64,000 nt of DNA, taken from contig JAPLOF010000054.1 of the NCBI GenBank assembly GCA_026692665.1, forward strand, positions 106,735-170,734. The letters run 5' to 3'. The stretch comes from Planctomycetota bacterium (GTDB lineage: Bacteria > Planctomycetota > UBA1135 > GCA-002686595). Position 1 is the first letter of the stretch. Each line of letters begins with the position of its first letter. The notes below the pieces were generated by a model that made no database searches, was not told where the DNA came from, and saw only the letters and a list, made by a program, of their open reading frames with translations. Made by a program: the position numbers and the translations under genes. Shown here one piece after another: positions 34,715-45,300 of the stretch.

Positions 34715-36181
34715 TCAGTTTCCGCGGCGCTTCCAGTAGACGAGCGGATACGTGCCCGGCACCTCGATCACGGCCTGCTCGTACTCGGCCGCGAAGCGCG
34801 GATGGGACGCGAGATCGCGCTGGGAGACGAAGACGGGCACCCGGCCATCCGCGTCCAAGAGGCCGTTCCCGAGCAGGATCAGGCCGGGTTCGCGCGCGAG
34901 GACGTGGTCCGCGTCGTACTTCGTGTGTCCCTTCATCTCCGCTTCGAGGTGCGGCGCGCCGTGGGCGATCACGGGCTCCACGAGGCCCAGCATGTCGAGG
35001 AGCGGCAGCCGCGATTCGTAGCCCACGAACCCGATCGCCTCGGTGGCGACCAGCGTCCCCGGCGGGACCCGCTCGCGCAGGACAGCCCCGACCGCCTGCC
35101 AGCGCCGCTCGAGCTGGTCGAAGCTCGCCGCGCGTTCCGCGCGCTCGCCCTGCCCGAACTGGACGAGGCCGATCGCCAGGACGGCGATCCCGGAACTCGC
35201 CGCGACGAGACCGCCCGTGCTGCGGAGCACGTGGAGGAACAGCGCGAACGCGAACACCGGCAGGCCCGGCACGAGGAGTCGCGAGAACGGCATGTGGTCG
35301 CCACCCACGAAGACTGCGCCCGCGGAGGCCACGATCGCGGCGCCGGACAGCCAGCGCGCGAGCGGCGGCGGATTGCGAGTCAGCCAGGCGACGCCGGCGA
35401 TCACGAGCACGAGCGGCAACAGCAGGTCTTGTGCGGAGTGCAGGAAGTAGGCACTGCCGCGGGCGAGGTCCTCGAGCAACGGCAGCTTCTTCGCGTGGTA
35501 CGTGTTCGGCAGCCATTCGCCGAACCAGGCGAGCCGGAACGCGAGCCAGACCCCCGGCGCCGCGAGCGTGGTGGCCGCGCGTCGCCCCTCCCGGCGCAAC
35601 ACGAGACGCGCCGCGGCGACGACCGCGAGGAGCTGCAGCTCGGGCCGCAGGAGGCCGGCGAATCCGAGCGCGAAGTCGCTGAACCTCGGGGCGCGCTCCT
35701 CGCACGCGCGGCGCACCTCGCCGAGGAGCCACGCGGCGACGAGCGCCATGGCGAGCGTCGTTCCGAGCCCCGCGATCGCGTGGACAGCGACCGCCGGCGC
35801 CGCGGCGACGAACAGGGCCGGCCAGGGCACGATCGACCGGGGCAGGACCGTGCGCCAGGCCGCCGAGAGGAGGAGGACCGCCGCGACGACGGACCCGATG
35901 CCGAGCACGCGGCTCGCCGCGACATGGTCGAGGCCGAGACCCTCCACGCCGGCATGGAAGAAGACGAGCGGCGGCGCGGTGAAGCCCTCGACGCGCTCGC
36001 CCGGGTTGAAGACGAGCCCCAGGCCGTGAGCCAGGTTCGCGCCGTAACGGTAGAGGATCGCGTCGTCGTCCAGCGGTCCGCAGGCGCGCCAGGTCCAGGC
36101 GTGCGCGACGGCGAGGACGCACACGCCGATCGTCGCGAGGAGCGACAGCCGTCGGTTCCGGGTGTCGGCTGCGCTCGCCAC
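34715..36181 (-). CDS. Polytopic membrane glycosyltransferase-like protein
   Basis: GTG 36181 overlaps the moeA stop by one base and gives 488 residues. The N-terminal loop reads RACGPLDDDAILYRYGANLA, then GLGLVFNPGERVEGFTAPP, the pattern of arabinofuranosyltransferase-like/GT-C proteins in which the aspartates are catalytic. About nine membrane helices follow, then a soluble C-terminal domain (VATEAIGFVGYESRLPLLDM and YPLVYWKRRGN). Its 3' end is 26 bases from the convergent GT39-like gene, so two glycosyltransferases meet tail to tail. It is translationally coupled to moeA, although no functional link is obvious. Confidence 0.7.
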   Translation of the reverse strand: MASAADTRNRRLSLLATIGVCVLAVAHAWTWRACGPLDDDAILYRYGANLAHGLGLVFNPGERVEGFTAPPLVFFHAGVEGLGLDHVAASRVLGIGSVVAAVLLLSAAWRTVLPRSIVPWPALFVAAAPAVAVHAIAGLGTTLAMALVAAWLLGEVRRACEERAPRFSDFALGFAGLLRPELQLLAVVAAARLVLRREGRRAATTLAAPGVWLAFRLAWFGEWLPNTYHAKKLPLLEDLARGSAYFLHSAQDLLLPLVLVIAGVAWLTRNPPPLARWLSGAAIVASAGAVFVGGDHMPFSRLLVPGLPVFAFALFLHVLRSTGGLVAASSGIAVLAIGLVQFGQGERAERAASFDQLERRWQAVGAVLRERVPPGTLVATEAIGFVGYESRLPLLDMLGLVEPVIAHGAPHLEAEMKGHTKYDADHVLAREPGLILLGNGLLDADGRVPVFVSQRDLASHPRFAAEYEQAVIEVPGTYPLVYWKRRGN

Positions 36182-37401
36182 TAGCCGAGCGGCCGGAACC
36201 GGACGATCTGGGCCGGCGCGAGCACGCTGCCCGCCTCCGCCACCGCGAGGCCCTGGGCACGCGTCAGCTCCACGATGTCGGCCGAGCTCGTCCACGCGAG
36301 CGGCCACAACTCGTCGACGCCGTCGGCGCCCGGCTCCACCCGCACGGGCAGGTTCTGCTGACGCGGGTTCTCCTTCGTCGCCCGCCCCACCCAACGTCCG
36401 AGACGCAGGCGCTCGCGCCATTCGGCCGGATCCGCGCCCTCGAGCTTCGCCAGCGCCGGCCGCACGAAGACCTCGAAACCGACGAGGCACGAGACGGGAT
36501 TGCCCGGCAGGCCGAACACGGGGATCCGGCCGCGCATCCCGAACCACAGGGGCTTCCCGGGCTTGATCGCGATCTTGTGCAGGATCGGCGTGACGCCGCA
36601 GCGCTCGAACGCCGCGCCGACGAGGTCGTAGCGGCCCATGCTCACGCCGCCGGTCGTCATGACCGCGTCGCAGGTGGCGAAGAGCTCCTCGAAGCGCGCC
36701 ACCAGGAGCTCCGGGTCGTCCGGCACGATGCCCAGGTTCACCACCTCGGCACCGGCTTGCTCCGCGCGTGCGGCGAGGTAGAGCGTGTTGCCCTCGCGGA
36801 TCTGTCCGCGCCCAGGCTTCTGCGAAGCCGGCACGAGCTCGTCCCCGGTCGTGACGAGCCCGAGCCGCACCCGGGGACGAACGGGGACCGGGTCGACCCC
36901 CACGGCCGCGAGCACGGAGAGGTCGATCGGCGTCAGGCGCCGACCGGCCTGCAGCGCGACCTGGCCGACGGCCAGGTCCTCGGCCCGGTGGCAGACGTGC
37001 TGCCCGGGCGTCGGCGCGTCGTCGAGCTCGACGGAGTCTCCCGAGCGCCGGCTCTTCTCGACCATGACGACGGCGTCGCAGTCGCGCGGGAGCTCCGCGC
37101 CCGTGTAGATCTCGACGCATTCGCCCGGGGCGACCGGGCCGGCCCAGCCCTCGCCGGCCTTGGACTCACCGACCACGCGCAGGGTCCGGGGGCCGGAACC
37201 GGGGGCGAAATCGGCGGCCCGAACCGCGAATCCGTCCATCGCGGTCTTCTCGAAGGGCGGCAGGTCGACGTCCGAAATCGCGTCCCGGGCGAGGACGCGG
37301 CCACGGGCTTGCGCGAGCATTACGCGCTGCTCCGACGCACCGGTCGGGACTGCCCCTAGAATGTCGGCAATAGCTTGAGTGGGCGTGCGCAACCGGCGCA
37401 C
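36181..37401 (-). CDS. moeA: Molybdopterin molybdenumtransferase MoeA
   Basis: MoeA inserts molybdate into adenylylated molybdopterin to complete the molybdenum cofactor. GTG 37401 gives VRRLRTPTQAIADILGAV and 406 residues, close to the family's ~411; the track start adds an unlikely Arg/Gly-rich leader. Diagnostic motifs are LPPFEKTAMDGFAVRAADF, EIYTGAELPRDCDAVVMVEK, LVTTGDELV, and MTTGGVSMGRYDLV. The C-terminal KPGKPLWFG and VFGLPGNPVSCLV blocks are also present. No other moa/mob genes lie in the window. It is divergent from the RND membrane fusion gene, with only 83 bases between. Confidence 0.95.
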   Translation of the reverse strand: MRRLRTPTQAIADILGAVPTGASEQRVMLAQARGRVLARDAISDVDLPPFEKTAMDGFAVRAADFAPGSGPRTLRVVGESKAGEGWAGPVAPGECVEIYTGAELPRDCDAVVMVEKSRRSGDSVELDDAPTPGQHVCHRAEDLAVGQVALQAGRRLTPIDLSVLAAVGVDPVPVRPRVRLGLVTTGDELVPASQKPGRGQIREGNTLYLAARAEQAGAEVVNLGIVPDDPELLVARFEELFATCDAVMTTGGVSMGRYDLVGAAFERCGVTPILHKIAIKPGKPLWFGMRGRIPVFGLPGNPVSCLVGFEVFVRPALAKLEGADPAEWRERLRLGRWVGRATKENPRQQNLPVRVEPGADGVDELWPLAWTSSADIVELTRAQGLAVAEAGSVLAPAQIVRFRPLG

Positions 37402-37484
37402 TGTAGCCGTCGAACCCCTCCCGAGACGATCCCACCGCCTCGATCGACGCATCCGACAGCCGCCGAGCCCCAGCCCTCCCACCG

Positions 37485-38870
37485 ATGCCCCGAGTCCACA
37501 GCGCGGTCCTGGCCGCCTTCCTGTCCGTGCCGTGCCTCGTCGCGGCCTGTTCCGGGGGGTCCTCGGGATCGGACGCCGCGGCCCCGGCCGTGAAGCAACG
37601 GGAGGCGGTGCGCGTGCGCACGGCCCTCGTCGAGCGGCGCGAGATGGTGCGCACGATCTCGACGACCACGACCGTCGTGTCGGAGCGCGAGATCGAGATC
37701 ATGCCGCGCGCGAGCGAGGTCGTGACGCGAGTCCTCGTCGAGGAGGGCGACTGGGTCGAGGCTGGCGCCGTGCTCGCCGAGCTCGACCGGCGCGCGTCCC
37801 AGTCGGCGATCGATTCTGCGCGCATCTCCCTGCGCGATGCGGACGACGCGGCCAAGAAGGCGCAGTTCGCGTTGCTCGACGCGCAGAACCGCGTCGCCAC
37901 CACGAAGCTCCGCTGGGAGCAGGCGACCCGCGAGCACGAGCGCAACGAGAAGGCCGGGATGATCTCGGCGCAGGCCCTCGACAACCTGCGGACCGCGCGG
38001 GACACGGCCCAGTCGGAGCACGAGGGCGCCCTGCTCGCCGTGGAACGCGCGCAAAGCGACATCCAGGCGGTCGGGACGCAGAAGGCCAAGGCCGAGGTGG
38101 CGCTCGAGCGAGCCCAACTCGAGGACAGCTACATGGTCCTGTCGGCCCCGTTCCAGGGCACGATCGCGCAGCGCAATCTCAGGGTCGGGGACTCGGCCGG
38201 GAGGATCCGGAACGCGGCCGGCCAGATCGCGTCGGCCTTCGTCCTCACGGACTCGCGCGCTCTGCGCGCCACCGTGAACCGCCCGCAGCGCGAGCTGCCG
38301 ATGTTCCTCGCGGCGCAGAAGGCGGCCCGACAGGCCGCGCTGCACCAGGGGGACGGGGCCGCCCTCGAGATCCGCGCGATGGCCGAGGCCCTCCCCGGGC
38401 GCACCTTCGCGGGCGAGATCCTCCTCGTGAGCCCTTCCATCGATCCAGCCTCCGGATCGTTCCGAGTCACCGTGGGGCTGCCCCCGACCGAGCCCGGCGC
38501 CGCCGGCCTGCTGCCGGGAATGCTGGTGCGCCTCGAGATCGTGACGGAGCGCCACCCCGACGCCCTGGTCGTGCCGAAGCGCGCCCTGCGACGCGAAGGG
38601 GGAACGGACTTCGTGTTCGCCGTCGAGGAGAACCGCGCCCGTCGCATCGAGGTCCGGGAGGGTCTCTCCGACGACGAGTCCACCGAGGTGCTGCCCGTCG
38701 AGGGCGCGCGCCTGGCCGCCGGCGCGCGCGTGATCGTCGTGGGCAACCGCGAGATCGAGGACAAGGCCGAGGTCCTGGAAGAGAGCGTGAACTCCGCACC
38801 GGCCCGGCCGGCCGACGAAGCCGCGACGAAGCCCGCCGCCCCGGCGACCACCGGGACCTCGAAGGGCTGA
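37485..38870 (+). CDS. RND efflux membrane fusion lipoprotein
   Basis: This is a periplasmic adaptor linking an RND permease to an outer-membrane channel. The signal peptide ends in CLVAAC, so the protein is lipid-anchored. Its 461 residues show the first half of the lipoyl domain (IEIMPRASEVVTRVLVEEGD, then WVEAGAVLAELD), a long alpha-helical hairpin, the second lipoyl half (LSAPFQGTIAQRNLRVGDSA), a beta barrel (IEPASG-type PSIDPASGSFRVTV) and a C-terminal Ala/Pro/Thr-rich tail. It is followed after four bases by two RND permeases, which presumably both use it. No outer-membrane factor gene is present here. Confidence 0.9.
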   Translation: MPRVHSAVLAAFLSVPCLVAACSGGSSGSDAAAPAVKQREAVRVRTALVERREMVRTISTTTTVVSEREIEIMPRASEVVTRVLVEEGDWVEAGAVLAELDRRASQSAIDSARISLRDADDAAKKAQFALLDAQNRVATTKLRWEQATREHERNEKAGMISAQALDNLRTARDTAQSEHEGALLAVERAQSDIQAVGTQKAKAEVALERAQLEDSYMVLSAPFQGTIAQRNLRVGDSAGRIRNAAGQIASAFVLTDSRALRATVNRPQRELPMFLAAQKAARQAALHQGDGAALEIRAMAEALPGRTFAGEILLVSPSIDPASGSFRVTVGLPPTEPGAAGLLPGMLVRLEIVTERHPDALVVPKRALRREGGTDFVFAVEENRARRIEVREGLSDDESTEVLPVEGARLAAGARVIVVGNREIEDKAEVLEESVNSAPARPADEAATKPAAPATTGTSKG

Positions 38871-38874
38871 CCGG

Positions 38875-41800
38875 ATGACACGCCGCGGAGGTCTCCACTC
38901 CGTCCTCGCGCTCGTCACCGCGAGGCCGGTCGCCGTGACGATGATCGTCGTCGCGGCGGCGGTCTTCGGCTGGGTTTCGTTCTCGAAGTTGCGCGTCGAT
39001 CTCCTGCCCGAGATCGGCTACCCGACGCTCACCGTCCGAACGACGTGGGCCGGCGCGGCTCCGGAGGACGTCGAGGACCGCATCTCGGAGCGCGTTCAGG
39101 AGTCGTTGTCGACGCTGCCGCGCCTCGTCCGCGCGAGCTCCGTCTCCCGCGCCGAGACGAGCGACGTGAACCTCGAGTTCGAGTGGGGCACGCCGATGAC
39201 CTTCGCGGTCCAGGACGTGCGCGACCGGCTCGACACGGTGTTCCTGCCCGCGGGCTCCGAGAAGCCGCTGATCCTGCGCTACGACCCGAACCTCGATCCG
39301 GTCCTGCGCATCGCGGTTTCGCTGCCCGACGCGGCGCGCGCGCGGGTCGCGGGGGGCGAGACCGATCCGGCGAAGCAGCGCGAGCGCGAGCTCGTCCAAC
39401 TGCGCTGGCTGGCGGAGAACCGCATCCAGCGCGAGCTCGAGACGATCCCGGGCGTCGCGGCCGTGCAGGTGCGCGGCGGCCTCGTCGAGGAGATCCGCGT
39501 GCGCGTCGATCCGTTCCGGATGGCGGCGCAGGGGCTCGATCCGAAGCTCCTCGCCACGCGCCTCGCGCAAGAGAACCTGAACGCGTCGGGCGGGATGATC
39601 CGCGAGGGTTCGACCGAGTACCTCGTCCGCACGCTGAACGAGTTCACGAACGTCGAGCAGATCGCGGACCTCGCGATCGTGCGCCGGAATGGCGCCGCGA
39701 TCCGCGTCCGCGACGTGGCCATCGTCGAGCGCACGCACGCCGAACGCGAGGTCGTCACGCGCGTCGACGGACGCGAGGCGGTCGAGCTGGCGATCTACCG
39801 CGAGGCCGGCGCCAACATCGTCGCGGTCGCGGACTCCGTCCTGGAGCGCGTGTACGGGACGCCCGCGGAGCAGGAACGGGCGCGCAGCAGCGTCGAGGGC
39901 GGAGGAAAGGGCTCGGGGGCGAACTCGAGCACGAGCGGCTCCGCCGGCTTCGGCGACGGGGCGACCGCGACCTTTCTCGCCCACGTGCTGCGCAAGGACG
40001 CGCACTTCGAGACGCTGTCCGACCAGTCGACCTTCATCCGCGACTCGATCGAGGACGTGAAGAGCTCGGCCTGGCTGGGCGTGCTGTTGACGGTGCTCGT
40101 GATCCGGCTGTCGCTGCGCGCGTTCGTGCCGACCCTGATCATCAGCGTCTCCATCCCGATCTCGGTCATCGTCACGTTCGTGCCGATGTACCTGTCGGGC
40201 GTCTCGCTCAACATCATGTCGCTGGGCGGCCTGGCCCTGGGCATCGGGATGGTCGTCGACGCGTCGATCGTGGTCCTGGAGGCGGTCCAGCGACGGCGCG
40301 ACGCCGGGGAGGCGCCCCTCCAGGCGGCCGTGAACGGCGCGCACGAGGTCGCGGGCGCGATCGCGGGCTCGACGCTCACGAGCGTCGCCGTCTTCGCGCC
40401 GATCGTGTTCGTGCACGGCGTGGCGGGCCGGATCTTCGGCGACCAGGCCCTGACGGTCGTTTCTTCGCTGTCGGTGTCGCTGCTCGTCGCGAGCTTCTTC
40501 ATCCCGGTGCTGGCCTCGCGCTCGATGGACTGGGTCGCCAGCGCCGGTCCACGCGGCGACCTGCGCGCTGCGGTTTCCGGGCTGCGCCCCTCGGTCGCCG
40601 GAGCCCTGGCCGTGGCCGGACGATTCGCGGCCTGGGTCCTCGGATCGCTCGCCTGGCTCCTCACCAGGCTCGGCGGACTCCTCCTGAAACTCGTCGACCT
40701 GGCGCTGAAGCCCCTGCAGATCGTCCACGACCTGGGCTGGAGCCGCGTCGAACGCGCCTATCCGCGCCTCCTCGGAGGAGCCCTGCATCGTCCCTGGCTC
40801 GTGATCGTCGTGGCGGGCGTGCTGCTCGCCTTCGCGGTGCAGCGCGCGCGCAGCCTGGGCTTCGACCTCCTGCCCGAAGTCCACCAGGGCGAGTTCACGT
40901 TCCTGGTCGGCCTGCCGGTCGGGTCGCGCCTCGAAGCGACCGACGAGGCGCTGCAAGAGATCGAGGGCGACGTCCGGAAGATCCCCGGGGTGGCGCACAC
41001 GGCGCTGGTCGTGGGGGTCGAGAAGGACTCGTTGACGCGCGAAATCGAGGGCAAGCACACCGCTCGGCTGACCGTGAAGCTCGACCGCGGCCTGGCCAAC
41101 GAGCGCGACGAGAATCGCCTCGTCGAGGCCGTGCGCGAGCGGATCGAGCGCCATCCCGCGATCCGCTCGGTGTCGCCCCCGTCGCGCCCGACCCCCTTCG
41201 CGATCGATGCACCGGTGCAGATCGAGGTGCTCGGATACGACCTGGACGCCATGCGCGCGGTCGCCGAGGACGTCGCCGCGCGGATGACGGGCGTCGAAGG
41301 CCTGGAGGACGTGCGCACGAGCATCCGACCCGGGCACCCGGAGGCACGGCTCTCGTTCGACCGCGACTCGATGCTCGAGTACGGGCTCGACCTGGCCGCG
41401 GTCTCGCAGCTCGTGCGCGACCAGGTCCTGGGCGACGTCAGCACGCGCTTCCGCGAGGGCGAGGAGCGCATCGACGTGCGCGTCCTGGGCGACGAGTTCG
41501 TCCGGCGCGACCTCGATCGCGTCATGGAGCTCGTCGTCAATCCGACCGCCGCGACACCGGTGCGCCTCTCGGACGTGGCGGTCGTGCGGAACGTGCAGGG
41601 TCCGGCCGAGATCCGTCGCATCGGGAACACGCGCGCGATCCTCGTGACCGCCGCGACCGCGGGGCTCGACCTGGGCGGCGTCAGTGCGAACATCGACCGC
41701 GCGCTGGCCGGCCTGCGCACGCCGGACGACGTCGTCGTGCAGATGGGCGGGCGCAAGCGCGAGATGGACGAAGCCCGCACCAGCCTGGTGTTCGCCCTGC

Positions 41801-42321
41801 TCCTGGCCCTGTTCCTCGTCTACGCGGTCATGGCGGCGCAGTTCGAGTCGCTCGTGCAGCCGCTCATCGTGCTCCTCACCGTGCCCCTGGCCGCGATCGG
41901 CGTGATCTTCGCCCTGAGCTGGCTCGCGATGCCGGTCTCGGTCGTCGTCTTCATCGGCCTGATCCTCCTGGCCGGAATCGTCGTCAACAACGCGATCGTG
42001 CTCCTGGAGCGCGTGAACCAGACGCGCGCCGAGGGCCTGGGCGTGCGCGAGTCGCTCATGGAAGCCTGTGCCACGCGGCTGCGCCCGATCTACATGACGA
42101 CGAACACGACCCTGCTCGGGATGCTGCCCTTGACGGGCTGGCTCGCGGCCATTCCCGGGCTGTCGGCGCTCTCGGGCGGGGCGGGCGCCGAACTGCGCGC
42201 ACCCCTCGCGGTGACCGTCATCGCGGGCCTCCTCCTGTCGACCCTCCTGACGCTGCTCGTGATCCCGTGCGCGTACCACATCGTCTACGGACGCAGCCGC
42301 AGCGAGGAGGCGCGCCCGTGA
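38875..42321 (+). CDS. RND-family efflux permease (HAE/AcrB type), first of two
   Basis: The 1148-residue inner-membrane pump has two homologous halves. N-terminal signatures are RPVAVTMIVVAAAVFGWVSF and VDLLPEIGYPTLTVRTTWAG. TM4 carries GLALGIGMVVDASIVVLEA, with one aspartate of the proton relay. The second half has QIEVLGYDLDAMRAVAEDVA and ends after TYPE RLRPIYMTTNTTLLGML. A Gly/Ser-rich insertion (EGGGKGSGANSSTSGSAGFG) interrupts the first periplasmic segment, and a long hydrophobic linker joins the halves. It is about 100 residues longer than AcrB. It is coupled to the next permease by a 4-base overlap. Confidence 0.92.
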   Translation: MTRRGGLHSVLALVTARPVAVTMIVVAAAVFGWVSFSKLRVDLLPEIGYPTLTVRTTWAGAAPEDVEDRISERVQESLSTLPRLVRASSVSRAETSDVNLEFEWGTPMTFAVQDVRDRLDTVFLPAGSEKPLILRYDPNLDPVLRIAVSLPDAARARVAGGETDPAKQRERELVQLRWLAENRIQRELETIPGVAAVQVRGGLVEEIRVRVDPFRMAAQGLDPKLLATRLAQENLNASGGMIREGSTEYLVRTLNEFTNVEQIADLAIVRRNGAAIRVRDVAIVERTHAEREVVTRVDGREAVELAIYREAGANIVAVADSVLERVYGTPAEQERARSSVEGGGKGSGANSSTSGSAGFGDGATATFLAHVLRKDAHFETLSDQSTFIRDSIEDVKSSAWLGVLLTVLVIRLSLRAFVPTLIISVSIPISVIVTFVPMYLSGVSLNIMSLGGLALGIGMVVDASIVVLEAVQRRRDAGEAPLQAAVNGAHEVAGAIAGSTLTSVAVFAPIVFVHGVAGRIFGDQALTVVSSLSVSLLVASFFIPVLASRSMDWVASAGPRGDLRAAVSGLRPSVAGALAVAGRFAAWVLGSLAWLLTRLGGLLLKLVDLALKPLQIVHDLGWSRVERAYPRLLGGALHRPWLVIVVAGVLLAFAVQRARSLGFDLLPEVHQGEFTFLVGLPVGSRLEATDEALQEIEGDVRKIPGVAHTALVVGVEKDSLTREIEGKHTARLTVKLDRGLANERDENRLVEAVRERIERHPAIRSVSPPSRPTPFAIDAPVQIEVLGYDLDAMRAVAEDVAARMTGVEGLEDVRTSIRPGHPEARLSFDRDSMLEYGLDLAAVSQLVRDQVLGDVSTRFREGEERIDVRVLGDEFVRRDLDRVMELVVNPTAATPVRLSDVAVVRNVQGPAEIRRIGNTRAILVTAATAGLDLGGVSANIDRALAGLRTPDDVVVQMGGRKREMDEARTSLVFALLLALFLVYAVMAAQFESLVQPLIVLLTVPLAAIGVIFALSWLAMPVSVVVFIGLILLAGIVVNNAIVLLERVNQTRAEGLGVRESLMEACATRLRPIYMTTNTTLLGMLPLTGWLAAIPGLSALSGGAGAELRAPLAVTVIAGLLLSTLLTLLVIPCAYHIVYGRSRSEEARP

Positions 42322-45300
42322 GCGATCCCCGGATCGATCGCGACGGGCCGGAGTCGGCCGGACACGACCGCGGCGGCGTGCACCGCATCCTGCTGGGAAG
42401 GCCCGTACTCCTGCTCGTGCTCTTCGCCTGCGTCTTCGTGATCGGCGGCATCGCGATCCGCGAGATCCCGCTGCAGATGATGCCCGACGGTTTCAGCCGG
42501 CCGGGCTTGCAGATCTTCGTGTCCAACGCCGGCGCGGGCGCGGCGGAGAACGAGGAGCAGGTCACCCAGCCGATCGAGGAGGAGCTGCGCACGCTGTCCG
42601 GCATCGAGAGCATCCAGAGCTCGACCCGTCAGGACTCCGTGTTCGTGTGGCTCGGATTCCGCGGCGACGTCGACATGGACCTGGCCAAGGCCGAGGTGCG
42701 CGACCGGATCGAGCGCGCGCGCCCGAAGCTCCCCAGCACCGTCGACGAGGTCGGGATCTGGTCCTGGAGCCAGGGCAGCATGCCCATCGCGTTCGTCGCG
42801 ATCCTCCACGACGGCGACTCCCCGCGTAACGACTTCCTGCTGGAGGAGGTCATCCAGCGCCGGATCGAAGGCGTCGACGGTGTCGGCAAGGTCGAGGTCT
42901 GGGGCACGCTGGCGGATTCGTTGCGCATCCTCCTCGACGAGGATCGCGTGATCGCGGCGGGCCTCGACCTGGGCGCGCTCATCCGCCGCCTCTCCACGGA
43001 CAATTTCGCGCAGCCGCTGGGCGAGCTCGAGGACGGCGGCCGGCGCATCCTGCTGCGGTCGGACATGCGCTTCACGAGCATCGCCGAGGTCGAGGACTAC
43101 CCCATCGGCGGCGGCCTGCGCGTCCGCGACGTCGGCCGCGTCGAGATGGTGAAGTCGGTGCGCCAGCAGCTCTCGCGCATCGACGGCCGCTACTCGTACT
43201 TCGCGCAGGTCGAAAAGGACAGTCGCTCGAATGCCGTCGACACGAGCCGCCGCCTGCGCGAGATGCTGAAGCAGCTCGAGAAGGCCCCCGAGCTCGAGGG
43301 ACACTTCCAGTTCGTGACCGTGTTCGACCAGGGCGAGTTCATCGAGAACTCGCTCTCCGCCCTGACCAGCACGGCGGTCGAGGGCGGGTTGCTCGCCGTC
43401 GGCATCCTGTTCCTGTTCCTGTGGCGGATCCGCCTGACGCTCCTGGTGGCGCTGTCGATCCCCTTCTCGACGCTGGTCGCGCTGGCCTACGGCTACTTCA
43501 GCGGCGGCTCGTTCAACGTGCTCACGATGATGGGCATCACCCTGGCCATGGGGATGCTGGTCGACAACTCGATCGTGGTCATCGAGAACATCACGCGCAA
43601 GAAGGCCCTCGGTCTGAGCGCCGGCGCGGCCTGCTCCGAGGGGGCCGGCGAAGTCGGCCTCGCCGTGCTGCTCTCGACCCTGACCACCGTCGTCGTGTTC
43701 GCGCCGCTGATCTTCCTGGGCGAGAACCCCCAGTTCCGGCTGATCTTCGGCGAGATCGGGAAACCACTGTGCGTCTCGCTCCTGGCGAGCCTCCTGGCCG
43801 CGCTGGTCTTCCTGCCGGTGCAGGCGCGACTCGCGCTCGGGCCCCGACCGCCGTGGCTCGAGGCCCTGGCGACGCGGCTCGCCCCGGTCGGCGCCGTGCC
43901 GGCGCGCGGAGTCGCGTGGGTGTACGGCGGCCTGCGTGCCGCCGCGCACGCCGGCCTGGCGGTGTTGTCGCGAGTGCTGTCCATGGTTCTGGCGCTCGCG
44001 ACCCCGCTGCGGTGGGTGCTCGCCGTGGGCCTCGTCGCGCTCGGCGCATGGCGCACCTGGACGGCTCTGCCGGCCTTCGCGACCGCGCTGGCGAGCCAAC
44101 CGTACGACCTCGCGCCGCGCGGGCTCCTCTTGCCCGGCGCGACCGTGTTCCTGCCGGCCGCGGCCGCGCTGCTCGGCGCGGCGCTGTGCATCTTCGGGTT
44201 GCCGCGCTGGAAGGCGCGGGTCGCGCCCTGGCGCAGCACGACGAAGGCCACGATCCCCGCGGGCAACTCGATCGTCGACTTCGTCGTGGGCGCGAATCAC
44301 GCGCTCGTCGAATGGAGCCTGCGCCGGCGCCTGGCCGCGACGGGCATCGCCACCGTCGTGCTCCTCTCGATCGCGATTCCGGCGACGAACATGAAGGTGG
44401 CCTCGTTCGGCCAGGACCAGGACTCGTCGCGCATCAACTTCTGGGTCGAGCTCGAGGAGAACTTCACGCTCGCCGACGCCGAGAGCGAGATGGGCCACTA
44501 CGAGGACGCCGTCAACGCGTTGCGTCCCTCGTGGGGCTTCTCGCGCGTGCTCACACGCTTCAACAACCAGGGCGGCCGCGTCAGCATCTTCTGGGACGCC
44601 GCCCCCTCGCAGTCCGAGATGGAGGGCTACCGGCGGTCGCTGCGCGACGCGCTGCCGCGGATCGCGGGCCACAAGCTGCAGTTCACCGACGGCGACGGAC
44701 CCGGCTCCGGCGACAAGACCGTCGTCACCTTCCGCCTCGTGGGTCCGGACTCCGAGGCTCTCGAGGAGATCGGCGCGCGCGCGGTGGCCCTGCTCGAGGA
44801 CGTCCCGGGACTGTCCGACCTGCGATCGCCACTCTCCGCGGCGCCGCCGCAGGTCCGTCTGAACTTCGACACCGACGTGGCGCAGCAGCTCGGCTTGACG
44901 GCGCAGGACGCGCTGCAGAACGTGTCCTGGGCGCTGCGCGGCATGCAGCTGCCGCGCTACCAGGAACCCGGCCGCGAGGTGCCGTTCCTGATCGAGTACG
45001 ACGAGGCCGAGACGGCCGGTCTGGGCACGCTGCGCGACCTGAACGTCTACACGAAGGACTCCGCCATCCCGCTCTCGAGCTTCGCCGATCTCGAGTTCGG
45101 TCGAGGTCAGCGCACGATCGAGCGCACGGACGGCCAAGCGAGCTTCACGATCCAGGCCAAGGTGGACTCGCCCGCGCGTCAGACGGAACTCTCGCAGGCC
45201 GGGCGGCGTGCGTTGGGCGCACTCGACCTGCCGCGCGGCTACGAGATCGCGGACGAGAGCCTGGCCAACGTCCAGGTGGAGGAGGAGATGCGCGACATCT